38,261 nucleotides of DNA from Gammaproteobacteria bacterium (GCA_011051685.1 DRKQ01000155.1:1-38261), one strand, 5' to 3'. Counted from the first letter of the stretch, positions 15,334 to 23,708 are shown. The notes: generated from the letters alone by a model not told the origin. Made by a program: numbers and translations.

Positions 15334-16158
15334 ATGCCGACAATAAATCCGGAACAGCTTACATTTCCAAAATCCTCGCCCCAGGCCAGCAAAGTGTTGA
15401 CCCTGCTGGCGGAAGAGGAACCTGATATCGAGGCGATAAACGACAATATTCTGCAGGATCCGGTGCTCGCAGGCATTCTCCTGCGTTACGCCAATTCGCC
15501 TCTTTACCGACGGGGTACCGAGATCAGTAATGTACCCACGGCGACGAAAATGATAGGCCTGAAAAACGTGCGCAGCGCCGTGGTGCTGGCGGCATTGCGC
15601 GCCACATGCCCCAAGGAAACCGAACTGACAAGGGCTGTTCTGCAGCATTCTCTGGGGATAGCCGCGTTATGCAAACTGATTGCCAGGAAGTCTTTACCAT
15701 CAGCGGCGGACGATATGGAGTTGCTGGGCCTGCTGCACGACATGGGTATGATGGTGCTGGCCAGCAATCTGGAAAAGGAGTATCAGGCCCTGTTTGACCG
15801 TGCCCATGCTGAGCACATTCCCGTGGACAAACTGGAAATGGAGATTTTTGGCTTTAACCATGATCAAATCACGGCCCGGGCCTTGCAGGAATTCCGGCTG
15901 CCCAAACATCACGAGGAATTATTGTCGCATTTTCATCAGCCGCCGGATGAAAAAAACACCGATACAGAGGACAAAAAGCAACGTGCCGTGTTGGTGCTGG
16001 CGCACCAGTTGTTATTTGAGATGCGTGGTGACGATGCCTGTGACGAAACCCTGTTCGAGTCTACGGAAGCGCTGATGACCACTCTTGGTCTCGACGAGAC
16101 GGTGCTGGAAGATATTCTCGAAAACGCCCTGGCACAGCTCTCCCATTTTGCGAGATAA
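15334..16158 (+). CDS. HDOD-domain protein
   Basis: A 274-residue single-domain HDOD protein (residues about 10-210). It shows the family pattern: an N-terminal helix bundle (VLTLLAEEEPDIEAI, QDPVLAGILLRYANSPLY), then ISNVPTATKMIGLKNVRSAVVL-type sequence, and an HD-like LLGLLHDMGMM. HDOD proteins are usually non-catalytic signalling modules linked to c-di-GMP pathways and motility. The acidic C-terminal helix (about 225-274) has no known partner. It starts 12 bases after the invertase stop. Confidence 0.88.
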   Translation: MPTINPEQLTFPKSSPQASKVLTLLAEEEPDIEAINDNILQDPVLAGILLRYANSPLYRRGTEISNVPTATKMIGLKNVRSAVVLAALRATCPKETELTRAVLQHSLGIAALCKLIARKSLPSAADDMELLGLLHDMGMMVLASNLEKEYQALFDRAHAEHIPVDKLEMEIFGFNHDQITARALQEFRLPKHHEELLSHFHQPPDEKNTDTEDKKQRAVLVLAHQLLFEMRGDDACDETLFESTEALMTTLGLDETVLEDILENALAQLSHFAR

Positions 16159-16197
16159 TAGCGCCGCCTCTTTTTTCTGTCCCGGTATTGCCTGCCC

Positions 16198-18108
16198 ATG
16201 GCCCTGATCAAGCTCGACGATGTTTCCCTGGCCTTCGGCCATGTGGCCCTGCTGGACAAGGTCAATTTCCAGATAGCACCCGGTGAACGGGTCTGCCTGG
16301 TGGGGCGTAACGGCGCCGGCAAGTCCACCTTCATGCAGGTGCTGCGGGGCGCCGTCGCCCCGGACGAGGGCAGCGTGTGGCGCCAGCAAAACCTGCGCAT
16401 CGCCTGGCTGGCCCAGGAGGTGCCCGAGGACCAGTCGCAGAGCGTGTTCGAGGTGATCGCCGCCGGCCTGGAGGGGGTGGGGGCCTTGCTGGCGGAATAT
16501 CATCAAGTGGCGTTGTCGCTGGCGGATGACGCCTCTCCCGCGGTGCTGGAACACTTCTCCCAACTGCAGAGCAAGCTGGAGGCGGAAGACGGCTGGCGTC
16601 TGGAACAGAAGGTGGAGGACGTGATCTCCCGCCTGGACCTGCCGGCGGACAAGCGGCTCGCGGAATTGTCGGGGGGTCTGAAGCGTCGGGTGATGCTGGC
16701 CCAGGCCCTGGTCACCGAGCCTGACTTGTTATTGTTAGACGAACCCACCAACCATCTTGACCTTGCCGGCATCCAGTGGCTGGAGGACTTCCTGCTGGGC
16801 TGGAACGGCAGCCTGTTGTTCATCACCCATGATCGCGCCTTCCTGCAAAGACTGGCCACACGCATCATCGAGCTGGACCGCGGCTTGCTCACCTCCTGGC
16901 CCGGTGATTACCGGAATTATCTGCAGAAGAAGGAACAGGCCCTGGCCGAGGAGGTCGAGCACAATGCCAAGTTCGACAAGCGCCTGGCCCAGGAAGAACA
17001 ATGGATACGCCAGGGCATCAAGGCGCGGCGCACGCGCAACGAGGGTCGGGTGCGCGCCCTGCAGGCCATGCGCCGCGAATATAGCGAACGTCGCCAGGTA
17101 CAGGGCACGGTGAAGCTGAAGCTGGAAAATGCCGAACGCTCCGGCAAGCTGGTGGTGGAGGTGGAGCATGCCAGCGTGGACTACGACGGCAAGCCGATCA
17201 TTCGCGATTTTTCCACGCGCATCCAGCGCGGGGATCGCATCGGCATCATCGGCCCCAATGGCGCGGGCAAGACCACCCTGCTGAAATTATTGCTGGGTGA
17301 ACTGAAACCATCAAGCGGTACGGTGCAACGGGGCACCAAACTGGAAGTAGCCTATTTCGACCAGCAGCGCGCGGTGCTGGATCCGGACAAATCCGTGATG
17401 GACAATCTCAATTCCGGCAGCGACACGGTGACCATCAACGGTCGGGAAAAACACGTCATCAGTTATCTGCAGGACTTCCTGTTTCCGCCCCAGCGGGTGC
17501 GCTCGCCGGTGTCCTCGCTGTCCGGCGGCGAACGCAATCGCCTGTTGCTGGCGCGCCTGTTTACCCAGCCCGCCAACCTGCTGGTGATGGACGAACCCAC
17601 CAACGACCTGGACGTGGAGACCCTGGAGCTGCTGGAAGAGCTGCTCGGCGAATACCAGGGCACGCTGCTGCTGGTGAGCCACGACCGCGCCTTTCTCAAC
17701 AACGTGGTGACCCGCAGCCTGGTGTTCGAGGGTGACGGCGTGGTGAACGACTACGTGGGTGGCTACGACGATTGGCTGCGCCAGCGTCCGCAGCCCGCGC
17801 TGCCGGAGGCCGCCAGGAAGACGACCGATAAAGCCCACAAGTCCACCACGGAAAAACGCGCCACGACCGGCAAGCCCAAAAAACTCAGCTACAAGGCCCA
17901 ACGGGAACTAGAGGGCCTGCCGGCGCGCCTCGAGGCCTTGGAGGAGGAACAGAACCATCTGCAGGCCCAGGTCTCCGCACCCGGGTTTTATCAACAGGAC
18001 CAGGAAACCGTCGCCGCCACCCTGGCGCAACTGGAACGGGTGGGCAATGAGCTGGAACAGTGCTTCGCCCGCTGGGAGGCGTTGGAGGCCGAGCAGGTTG
18101 GAGGATAG
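16198..18108 (+). CDS. uup: ABC-F ATPase, Uup type
   Basis: Two ABC domains without membrane helices: Walker A GRNGAGKST and GPNGAGKTT, signatures ELSGGLKRR and SLSGGERNR, Walker B LLLLDEPTNHLD and LLVMDEPTNDLD. They are joined by the ABC-F linker (about 235-310). Residues about 565-636 form the Uup-type C-terminal coiled coil (LSYKAQRELEGLPARLEALE, LERVGNELEQCF) that binds branched DNA or ribosomes. ABC-F proteins act on the ribosome; Uup loss raises precise transposon excision in E. coli. The 636-residue length is typical. The ATG at 16198 has no clear Shine-Dalgarno. Confidence 0.94.
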   Translation: MALIKLDDVSLAFGHVALLDKVNFQIAPGERVCLVGRNGAGKSTFMQVLRGAVAPDEGSVWRQQNLRIAWLAQEVPEDQSQSVFEVIAAGLEGVGALLAEYHQVALSLADDASPAVLEHFSQLQSKLEAEDGWRLEQKVEDVISRLDLPADKRLAELSGGLKRRVMLAQALVTEPDLLLLDEPTNHLDLAGIQWLEDFLLGWNGSLLFITHDRAFLQRLATRIIELDRGLLTSWPGDYRNYLQKKEQALAEEVEHNAKFDKRLAQEEQWIRQGIKARRTRNEGRVRALQAMRREYSERRQVQGTVKLKLENAERSGKLVVEVEHASVDYDGKPIIRDFSTRIQRGDRIGIIGPNGAGKTTLLKLLLGELKPSSGTVQRGTKLEVAYFDQQRAVLDPDKSVMDNLNSGSDTVTINGREKHVISYLQDFLFPPQRVRSPVSSLSGGERNRLLLARLFTQPANLLVMDEPTNDLDVETLELLEELLGEYQGTLLLVSHDRAFLNNVVTRSLVFEGDGVVNDYVGGYDDWLRQRPQPALPEAARKTTDKAHKSTTEKRATTGKPKKLSYKAQRELEGLPARLEALEEEQNHLQAQVSAPGFYQQDQETVAATLAQLERVGNELEQCFARWEALEAEQVGG

Positions 18109-18126
18109 GCGGATTATTAGGGAGAA

Positions 18127-18208
18127 TGTCGGCAAGACGACATGCCTCTGCGAGGGCCGCCGTGAAGACATCTCTGTTGCCGACAGACATGGATAGTCTT
18201 GTCGTCTT
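18127..18208. repeat. nested inverted repeats downstream of uup
   Basis: TGTCGGCAA (18127-18135) is complementary to TTGCCGACA (18177-18185), and AAGACGAC (18134-18141) to GTCGTCTT (18201-18208). The overlapping arms could form alternative hairpins. No T-run follows. The rest of the 18109-18518 gap is occupied by the repeat copy at about 18205-18405. Confidence 0.45.
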
Positions 18209-18405
18209 ATTACTCGTCTCAAAATAATTGCAACAGGGTTAGTTCCTCGTGTGGGAGCGCCTTTCCAGGTGCGAATCGCGCCTGGAAAGGCGCTCCCACA
18301 GTATTTGACATTGTTATAAGTGCGCATGGGATAACTTGCCTTGCGCTGGTGTCATTGGTGTTAACAAACCCTAATACACATCGATGGCTGATAAACCAAT
18401 TTTGA
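18205..18405 (-). repeat. module A repeat, copy 2 (inverted), with REP-like palindrome
   Basis: On the minus strand this matches module A of the MITE at 10163-10559: the same palindrome (18250-18300), the same flank with GTTGCAATTATTTTGAGACGA on one side, and ATCCCAT...CAAATACTGTGG on the other. Module B and the terminal AAGGAACCTCTGA are absent, so module A can exist alone. Confidence 0.75.
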
Positions 18406-18518
18406 GATACTCGCAAATCGTGTCATCAATGGGAATGGAGTACTCAATAATCCCCTGTACTTGCCGATAATCACTGGGTATTGCATCTACAGTCAAGATA
18501 CCCAGAGGCATCCCCAGC

Positions 18519-19751
18519 ATGTTGATCGAGCCGCCGGAAAAGGCCCCGGAAATCTCCGTCACCCGCCAGCCCGTGTATAACGAAAGCGCCGAGACCTTCG
18601 GCTATGAATTGCTGTTTCGCCACAGCGATGCGGAGTTCTCCAGCCTAGATCACAGCGACCCCGAATCCTCGCAGATTATCGCCAATGTGTTCATGGAGAT
18701 CGGTCTCAAGCTGCTGGTGGGGGACAAGCCCGCCTTCATCAATCTGCCCCATGGCTTCATCCGCGAACAGCAAAGCATTCCTTTCGCCAAAGACAAGTTT
18801 ATTCTGCAGGTGGCCGCCAGTGGCGCGATGGACGATGCGCTGATTGCCGCCATCGGCGAGCTTCACGCCCAGGGCTTCAGCATCGCTCTGGATGAGTTGG
18901 TGATGGACGCTAACAAACAGGCATTGCTGGGTTACAGCGACATGATCAAGCTGGACATCAGTGGCTACAGCGATAACGAACTGGCCGACTATTGTGTCCA
19001 ATTGCAAGAGGCCAACCGTCTCCTGTTGGCCAAGCGGGTGGATAGTCAGGATGACTTCGAGCGCTGCAAGTCGCTGGGCTTTCGCTATTTCCAGGGTAGT
19101 TTTCTCAGTGAGCCCAAGGTGGTGCGATACAAGACCTTGCCCACCAATAAACTGTTGTTGCTGGAGATCCTCGCCAGGATCCAGGATCCAGAGGTGGAGC
19201 TGGTAGAGTTGGAGGAGCTGATCAACCGGGACGTGGGTATCAGTTTCAAGTTTCTGCGCCTGATCAACTCGGCTAACTTCGGCCTGTCGAAGAAGGTGGA
19301 GTCCCTGCACCAGGCCATGCTGTTGCTGGGCCTGAAGGAGATCAAGAGCTGGGTGTCGCTGGCGGCCCTGTCCAATATCGATGCCGTGCCCCAGGAACTC
19401 ACCGACATGTCCATCATGCGCGCCCGCATGTGCAAGGCACTGGCGCAAAAGGCGGGCTGTGAGGATCCCGATGCCTTTTTCACCGTGGGTATGTTCTCCC
19501 TGATCGATGCCATCATGTCCAAGAGCATGACCAGTATCCTCAAGTCCCTGCCTTTTTCCGACGAGATCAACGAGGCCCTGTTACGCCGAAAAAGCGGTAC
19601 GGCCATGGCCGAGGCCCTGGACTGTGTCATTGCCCACGAGCAGGGGGAGTGGCACATGATCAAGTTTGCCCGGCTCACGGCGCAGGAGATCAGGCAGGTG
19701 TATATCGATTCCCTGGAATGGTGCCGGGGTGTGCGATCACAATTGGCGTAA
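18519..19751 (+). CDS. EAL-HDOD protein (YuxH/CdgJ type, degenerate EAL)
   Basis: The 410-residue protein has an N-terminal EAL-derived domain (about 12-200) and an HDOD domain (about 205-400), the architecture of YuxH and Vibrio CdgJ. The EAL motif reads ELL (GYELLFR), NLS reads NLP, DDFG is replaced by LDEL, while IKLDI and the FQGSFLS end remain. The catalytic pair of aspartates is missing, so hydrolysis of c-di-GMP is not expected; related proteins regulate motility by protein contact. The ATG at 18519 has a weak AGAGG upstream. Confidence 0.9.
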   Translation: MLIEPPEKAPEISVTRQPVYNESAETFGYELLFRHSDAEFSSLDHSDPESSQIIANVFMEIGLKLLVGDKPAFINLPHGFIREQQSIPFAKDKFILQVAASGAMDDALIAAIGELHAQGFSIALDELVMDANKQALLGYSDMIKLDISGYSDNELADYCVQLQEANRLLLAKRVDSQDDFERCKSLGFRYFQGSFLSEPKVVRYKTLPTNKLLLLEILARIQDPEVELVELEELINRDVGISFKFLRLINSANFGLSKKVESLHQAMLLLGLKEIKSWVSLAALSNIDAVPQELTDMSIMRARMCKALAQKAGCEDPDAFFTVGMFSLIDAIMSKSMTSILKSLPFSDEINEALLRRKSGTAMAEALDCVIAHEQGEWHMIKFARLTAQEIRQVYIDSLEWCRGVRSQLA

Positions 19752-19758
19752 AACGCCA

Positions 19759-20292
19759 TCAGGCCAATGAGGTGCTTTCCCTGCGCAGGTGCTCACCGCA
19801 CTTGCGGCAAACATACTCGCTCTGGCCACGGCGGATTCGATTGTGCCGTACCGTGGTCAGTGAGTGGGTCATGCACGCACAGCGATAGTCGAAGCGCCGT
19901 TGCTGCCGAACGGGCAGACCGGTCAGATCGTAGTTGCCCGTGACCCGCGGCTCCGCTCCCAGCAGGCGCATGATGTCCCGCCACTCTTCGCCATGAGGGC
20001 GAATATGGCGAAAGCCGAAGAGGATGTCCGCCACATAATGGGCCACCTCGTGGGGCACGGTGGTGGCCAGGCTGTCCTCGAAGTACTTGGCGAAGATGAA
20101 CGGGTTGAAACGCAGATAGCGTTGCCGGTTTTTTATCACGTACATACCCGAGCTGCGGCCGCGCAGGTCGAAGCGGCACTCGATGGGCTTGAAGTCATGA
20201 TCAAGCCGTTGCGCACAGTGTTGCAGCAGTTCGCCGACGCGCCGGATGACCTGCTGTTGCTGATCCGCGTTGATGGGCTCGATGGTGATCAC
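19759..20292 (-). CDS. SprT-family zinc metalloprotease-like protein
   Basis: HEVAHY at residues 81-86 is the HExxH zinc-protease motif, with GEEW downstream supplying the third-ligand region. A C-terminal zinc ribbon follows (CAC at 138-140, CRKC at 162-165). This matches bacterial SprT/YpfP-type proteins, relatives of the SPRTN DNA-protein crosslink protease; the bacterial substrate is not established. The 177 residues are typical. The start is GTG at 20292. It lies 12 bases downstream of the nitrobindin-like gene and in the same direction. Confidence 0.92.
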   Translation of the reverse strand: MITIEPINADQQQQVIRRVGELLQHCAQRLDHDFKPIECRFDLRGRSSGMYVIKNRQRYLRFNPFIFAKYFEDSLATTVPHEVAHYVADILFGFRHIRPHGEEWRDIMRLLGAEPRVTGNYDLTGLPVRQQRRFDYRCACMTHSLTTVRHNRIRRGQSEYVCRKCGEHLRRESTSLA

Positions 20293-20304
20293 TGATGGCG
20301 ACCA

Positions 20305-20865
20305 CTATTGCCGGACTAGTTCGTTCTCATCCGTATGCTCGAACGGCTTGCCATAGATATCCACCAGGGTGGTTTCCGCGTAGCTCAGCCTGCCATTGCC
20401 CACGATGATGCGGTGATTGAACGCCATGGTGCGGGCATTGTCCTGCATGAAGGGGGATTGCACGATGCCCCACTGCGCATTGTCGATGGCCGCCGCCACC
20501 CCCAGGGTCACGTTGCCGTCGGCATCGATCGAACCACCATGACGGCCGCCGGCCAGCACGCACACCGCGCGGGGGATGGTCAGGGACTGCATGAGGGTGC
20601 CGTTACCGGCATCCCACATCCAGTAACCGGTCTGGTCGTGAAAGACCTGGTCATTGGACTTGCGGCGCACTATCTGCCGGTAATGCAGGGCCACAAGGAT
20701 CTGCGACTCCGCATTGGTGACATCACCGATGGGCTCGAAGACGATGGTTTCGTAAAAGGGATTGGTTTCGCTGCCCTCTGGGTCGGGGGCGATGTCGGTG
20801 CCCTTGTCGCCCTGCCAGCTGCCGATGAGCGGAGTGAGGGGGCCGTAGTCGATGTCTTGGTTCAT
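20305..20865 (-). CDS. nitrobindin-like heme-binding beta-barrel protein
   Basis: From the ATG at 20865 (AAGGA six bases upstream) the product is 186 residues, without signal peptide. It begins with PLIGSWQGDKG, the glycine-rich first strand typical of the FABP-like/nitrobindin (THAP4-type) fold, followed by alternating strands including VALHYRQIV, HDQTGYWMWD and SLTIPRAVCVLAGG. Family members bind heme at a C-terminal histidine and react with NO or peroxynitrite. His151 or His177 could serve, but I cannot assign the ligand from sequence alone. An in-frame upstream extension to 20925 lacks conservation and overlaps the repeat region. Confidence 0.75.
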   Translation of the reverse strand: MNQDIDYGPLTPLIGSWQGDKGTDIAPDPEGSETNPFYETIVFEPIGDVTNAESQILVALHYRQIVRRKSNDQVFHDQTGYWMWDAGNGTLMQSLTIPRAVCVLAGGRHGGSIDADGNVTLGVAAAIDNAQWGIVQSPFMQDNARTMAFNHRIIVGNGRLSYAETTLVDIYGKPFEHTDENELVRQ

Positions 20866-20895
20866 GGGGAGTCCTTGCTTGTGGGTGCTGCCAGC

Positions 20896-20980
20896 AGCAT
20901 AGCGTGGTCCCCTGCGGGAGTTCAATACGAGTGGCTGCGAATGTTGTGGAGATCCGTGGAAACCGCCACAATGCCTTAAA
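20896..20980. repeat. left copy of an approximately 85-bp flanking repeat
   Basis: It resembles 21455-21540: shared blocks are AGCATAGCGTG, GCGGGAGTTCAAT versus GCGCGAGTTCAAT, TTGTGGAGAT versus TTGTAGATA, and GAAACCGCCACAATGCC at the end. The two copies lie in the same orientation on either side of the DUF4258-DUF2283 pair. Confidence 0.7.
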
Positions 20981-20987
20981 GCAGGCG

Positions 20988-21185
20988 CTAAGCCGCGATC
21001 CCTTCCACGGTTAAGTGATGCACATCCGTGCGCTGGCTGGCGTGCTCGAACGTAATGGCGCAGACATTACCTTCCGAATCCATGTCCAGGATGGTGTTTT
21101 CATCCAGATCTTTTGACGTGACAATTTCGCTGTCGCTGAATTCAATGTAAAGCGTGTCGGTATCTTCGAAGTATTTCACTTTCAC
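20988..21185 (-). CDS. DUF2283 protein, candidate antitoxin
   Basis: A 65-residue DUF2283 protein: MKVKYFEDTDTLYIEFSD is the family's N-terminal signature, followed by ILDMDSEGNVCAITFEHAS. These small beta-rich proteins are commonly found next to DUF4258 proteins and are suspected antitoxins. The start is GTG at 21185, overlapping the upstream stop by four bases (GTGA), which implies tight translational coupling. No biochemical role is established for the family. Confidence 0.9.
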   Translation of the reverse strand: MKVKYFEDTDTLYIEFSDSEIVTSKDLDENTILDMDSEGNVCAITFEHASQRTDVHHLTVEGIAA

Positions 21186-21418
21186 GATTTATACCCTCGG
21201 TCAAAAAATGCATTATGAACAGTTGTGCGGTCTGCCAGTAAAATCACTCGGAGATATTTGCCTCCCGCCTCATCAATTTTTCTCCAGCATCGAATTCGGC
21301 CATCGGTCTGAACATGTTCCCGGTCAGGCGATTCAATTGTTTGCAGAATCCATTCTTCTTTGATTGCTGCGCGGTCGGGTCTTGATTTTAACGAGTCAAA
21401 ATATGCCGTCGTTTTCAC
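21182..21418 (-). CDS. DUF4258 protein, candidate RelE-like toxin
   Basis: The 78-residue protein carries the DUF4258 pattern: SRPDRAAIKEEWILQTIESP, a central RIRCWRKIDE, GGKYLRVILLADR and a final HNAFFDRGYK. DUF4258 is related in fold to small RelE/BrnT-like proteins, so it may be the toxin of a two-gene module with DUF2283. The start is GTG at 21418, with an in-frame stop shortly upstream. It is the first gene of the pair, and both sit between two copies of a flanking sequence, suggesting insertion as a cassette. Confidence 0.85.
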   Translation of the reverse strand: MKTTAYFDSLKSRPDRAAIKEEWILQTIESPDREHVQTDGRIRCWRKIDEAGGKYLRVILLADRTTVHNAFFDRGYKS

Positions 21419-21454
21419 TGTGCACTATCCATTGTGGCAAAACAGTTGTGGTTC

Positions 21455-21540
21455 AGCATAGCGTGATCACAAGCGCGAGTTCAATCCACTATCGTCTGAA
21501 AAGTTGTAGATAACCTCCGAAACCGCCACAATGCCCCAAA
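21455..21540. repeat. right copy of the approximately 85-bp flanking repeat
   Basis: Second copy of the sequence at 20896-20980. It lies just upstream of the dppB Shine-Dalgarno, so it probably represents the original upstream region of dppB. Confidence 0.7.
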
Positions 21541-21560
21541 TCATTGTTGGAGGGTGACAT

Positions 21561-22487
21561 TTGTCGCTGTTAATTTCCCGGCTGGCCAGCGCCGTGGTGG
21601 TGATCTTCGGTGTGCTGGTGCTGGTGTTCATGCTCATTCACCTGGTGCCGGGGGATCCGGTGGAGGTGATGCTGGGTGAGTCGGCGCAGGCGGCGGACCG
21701 CGAGGCCCTGCGTCAGTCCCTGGGGCTGGACCGGCCGCTGCTCACACAATTCGGCCAGTATCTCGGCAATGTGCTGGCCTTCGACCTCGGCCACTCCCTG
21801 CACTCCAAGCGGCCCATCACCGACATCCTCCTGGAGCGCCTGCCGGCCACCATTGAGCTGACCCTGGCCGCGCTGTGGGTGGCGCTGCTGGTGGCTTTCC
21901 CCCTGGGGGTGATGGCGGCGGTGCGCAAGGATTCGGCCTGGGATCATTCGGCCATGGCGGTCTCCCTGCTGGGAGTGTCCATTCCCAATTTCCTCATGGG
22001 GCCCTTGCTGATCCTGGTGTTCGCCGTGTGGCTGGGCTGGTTCCCGGTGAGCGGGCGTGACGGGCTGGCCTCGCTGGTGCTGCCGGCGATCACCCTGGGC
22101 ACGGCCATGGCGGCCATTCTCTCGCGCATGGTGCGCGCCACCCTGCTGGAGGTGCTGGGGGAGGACTACATCCGCACCGCGCGGGCCAAGGGGCTGGGGC
22201 CGGGGGCGGTGATCTGGCGCCACGCCCTGCGCAATGCCCTGCTGCCGGTGATCACCCTGCTGGGCCTGCAACTGGGGGCCCTGCTGGCCGGCGCGGTGAT
22301 CACCGAGGCAATATTTTCCTGGCCGGGTATCGGCAGCCTGGTGATCGAGGCCATCCAGCGGCGGGATTATCCCGTGGTGCAGGCCAGCGTGCTGCTGATC
22401 AGCCTGAGTTACGTGCTGGTGAACACGTTGACCGATCTGGCCTACGGTTGGTTCGATCCGCGGGTGCGGCTGGGGGCTTCGGCATGA
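21561..22487 (+). CDS. dppB: ABC transporter permease, DppB/OppB type
   Basis: A 308-residue inner-membrane permease of dipeptide/oligopeptide/nickel importers, with six predicted helices. The N-terminus (RLASAVVVIFGVLVLVFMLIHLVPGDPV) is diagnostic of the DppB family, and the cytoplasmic EAA loop (RTARAKGLGPGAVIWRHALR) contacts the ATPase. The start is TTG at 21561, supported by GGAGGG at 21549-21554. No substrate-binding protein or ATPase gene is adjacent, so it must use components encoded elsewhere. The stop overlaps an ATGA at 22484-22487, which probably was the original start of dppC. Confidence 0.92.
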   Translation: MSLLISRLASAVVVIFGVLVLVFMLIHLVPGDPVEVMLGESAQAADREALRQSLGLDRPLLTQFGQYLGNVLAFDLGHSLHSKRPITDILLERLPATIELTLAALWVALLVAFPLGVMAAVRKDSAWDHSAMAVSLLGVSIPNFLMGPLLILVFAVWLGWFPVSGRDGLASLVLPAITLGTAMAAILSRMVRATLLEVLGEDYIRTARAKGLGPGAVIWRHALRNALLPVITLLGLQLGALLAGAVITEAIFSWPGIGSLVIEAIQRRDYPVVQASVLLISLSYVLVNTLTDLAYGWFDPRVRLGASA

Positions 22488-22520
22488 GTCGTTGTTGCCG
22501 CGGTGAACTTACTCGTCACT

Positions 22521-22594
22521 CGTCATGCCGGACTTGTTCCGGCATCCAGGATGCGATTGACCTCACTGGATTCCGGGGCAAACCTGGAATGACG
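22521..22594. repeat. NERP-like palindromic repeat between dppB and dppC
   Basis: Arms 22521-22549 (starts CGTCATGCCGGACTTG) and 22566-22594 (ends GGAATGACG) are imperfect complements with shared CGTCA/TGACG and CATCCAG/CTGGATT elements. This is the widely dispersed proteobacterial pattern of CGTCATGCCGG...CCGGAATGACG. It interrupts an operon joint that is normally overlapping. Confidence 0.8.
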
Positions 22595-22657
22595 GAAATG
22601 CGTATTTGCATTCATAATTCTAAACTTGCAAAAGTTTGCTAATCGAGGCGCAGCGGT

Positions 22658-23512
22658 GTGTTGCACATGAGCCATTCTGCCGTGTTAAAACAACATCGAT
22701 CCAGCCTCGCCAGCCTGCTGGGCCTGTGGCTGCCCCTGGTGGCCATCGCCCTCTGGGCCCTGGTGGCTCTCAGTGCTAGCTTTTTACCGTTAGCCCCCAA
22801 TGCCATTGCCCTGCAACACATCCTGCAGCCGCCGGGCAGCGAATTGTGGTTAGGCGCCGATGACCTCGGCCGCTCGCTGGCGGCGCGGGTGCTGGCCGGG
22901 TCGCAGACCTCGTTCGTGGTGGCCCTGTGGGTGGTGCTGGTCTCGGCCCTGGTGGGCACGGCCATCGGCACCTTCAGCGCTTACCTCGGTGGGCGCTGGG
23001 ATCTGCTGGTGGTGCGCGTCATCGATATCTTTCTCGCCTTTCCCGGCATCCTGCTGGCCATCGCTCTGGCGGGCATCCTCGGCCCCGGGATCGAAAATGT
23101 GGTCATCGCCCTGAGCATCGTCGGCTGGGTGGGCTATGCGCGCCTGGCGCGGGCCCAGGTGCTGAGCCTCAAGCATCGCGAGCATGTGCAGGCGGCGGTG
23201 GCCCTGGGCGCGGGCAGCGGGCGCATCGTGTTTCGGCATCTGTTGCCATTGCTCATGGCGCCCCTGATCGTCGAGGCCAGCTTTGGCATCGCCGGCATCG
23301 TCATCGCCGAGGCGGGGCTGTCCTTTCTCGGCCTGGGTGTGCAGCCGCCGGAGGCCTCCTGGGGCAGCATGATCCGCGACGGCACGCGTTACCTGCTGGT
23401 GGCCCCGCACATGGTGCTGGTGCCCGGGCTGGCCTTGATGCTGGTGGTGTTGTCTGTCAATCTGCTGGGGGATCGGTTGCGGGACAAGCTTGATGTGCGT
23501 AACCGCAATTAG
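22658..23512 (+). CDS. dppC: ABC transporter permease, DppC/OppC type
   Basis: The partner permease: an N-terminal helix, then PNAIALQHILQPPGSELWLGADDLGRS (the family's extracytoplasmic segment), five further helices and the EAA loop QAAVALGAGSGRIVFRHLLP. It ends in the usual LGDRLRDKLD. The start may be GTG at 22658 (GAGG at 22645-22648, nine bases upstream) or ATG at 22667. A sequence resembling its first codons, ATGAGTCGTTGTTGCCG, is found at the dppB stop (22484), suggesting that an older start was separated by the repeat insertion. With nagZ downstream, uptake of murein peptides is a reasonable guess. Confidence 0.92.
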   Translation: MLHMSHSAVLKQHRSSLASLLGLWLPLVAIALWALVALSASFLPLAPNAIALQHILQPPGSELWLGADDLGRSLAARVLAGSQTSFVVALWVVLVSALVGTAIGTFSAYLGGRWDLLVVRVIDIFLAFPGILLAIALAGILGPGIENVVIALSIVGWVGYARLARAQVLSLKHREHVQAAVALGAGSGRIVFRHLLPLLMAPLIVEASFGIAGIVIAEAGLSFLGLGVQPPEASWGSMIRDGTRYLLVAPHMVLVPGLALMLVVLSVNLLGDRLRDKLDVRNRN

Positions 23513-23604
23513 CCACAGAGGACACAGAGAAACACAGAGGAAAATGGACCAAATTGCTTTACATCATTATTAACCCCCTCTGTGAACTCTGTGTCCTCTG
23601 TGGC
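23512..23604. repeat. long inverted repeat after dppC
   Basis: GCCACAGAGGACACAGAG (23512-23529) is an exact complement of 23587-23604, and pairing continues imperfectly inward through CACAGAGG and CCTCTGTG. The first base lies in the dppC stop codon. It may act as a transcription end or be a dispersed repeat. Confidence 0.8.
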
Positions 23605-23612
23605 AAAAAAAC

Positions 23613-23691
23613 CGTAGGGTGGGCGCGTCTTTCGTGCCCACGCGCTAAACTCGCTATGCAACGTGGGCACGAAAAACGTGCCCACCCTACG
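23613..23691. repeat. GTAGGGTGGGC inverted repeat upstream of nagZ
   Basis: Bases 23613-23642 and 23662-23691 are complementary at 28 of 30 positions. The outer GTAGGGTGGGC...GCCCACCCTAC pattern is a dispersed repeat found in many proteobacteria. It abuts the nagZ start region. Confidence 0.82.
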
Positions 23692-23708
23692 TGAGGTTTG
23701 ATAAAAAC

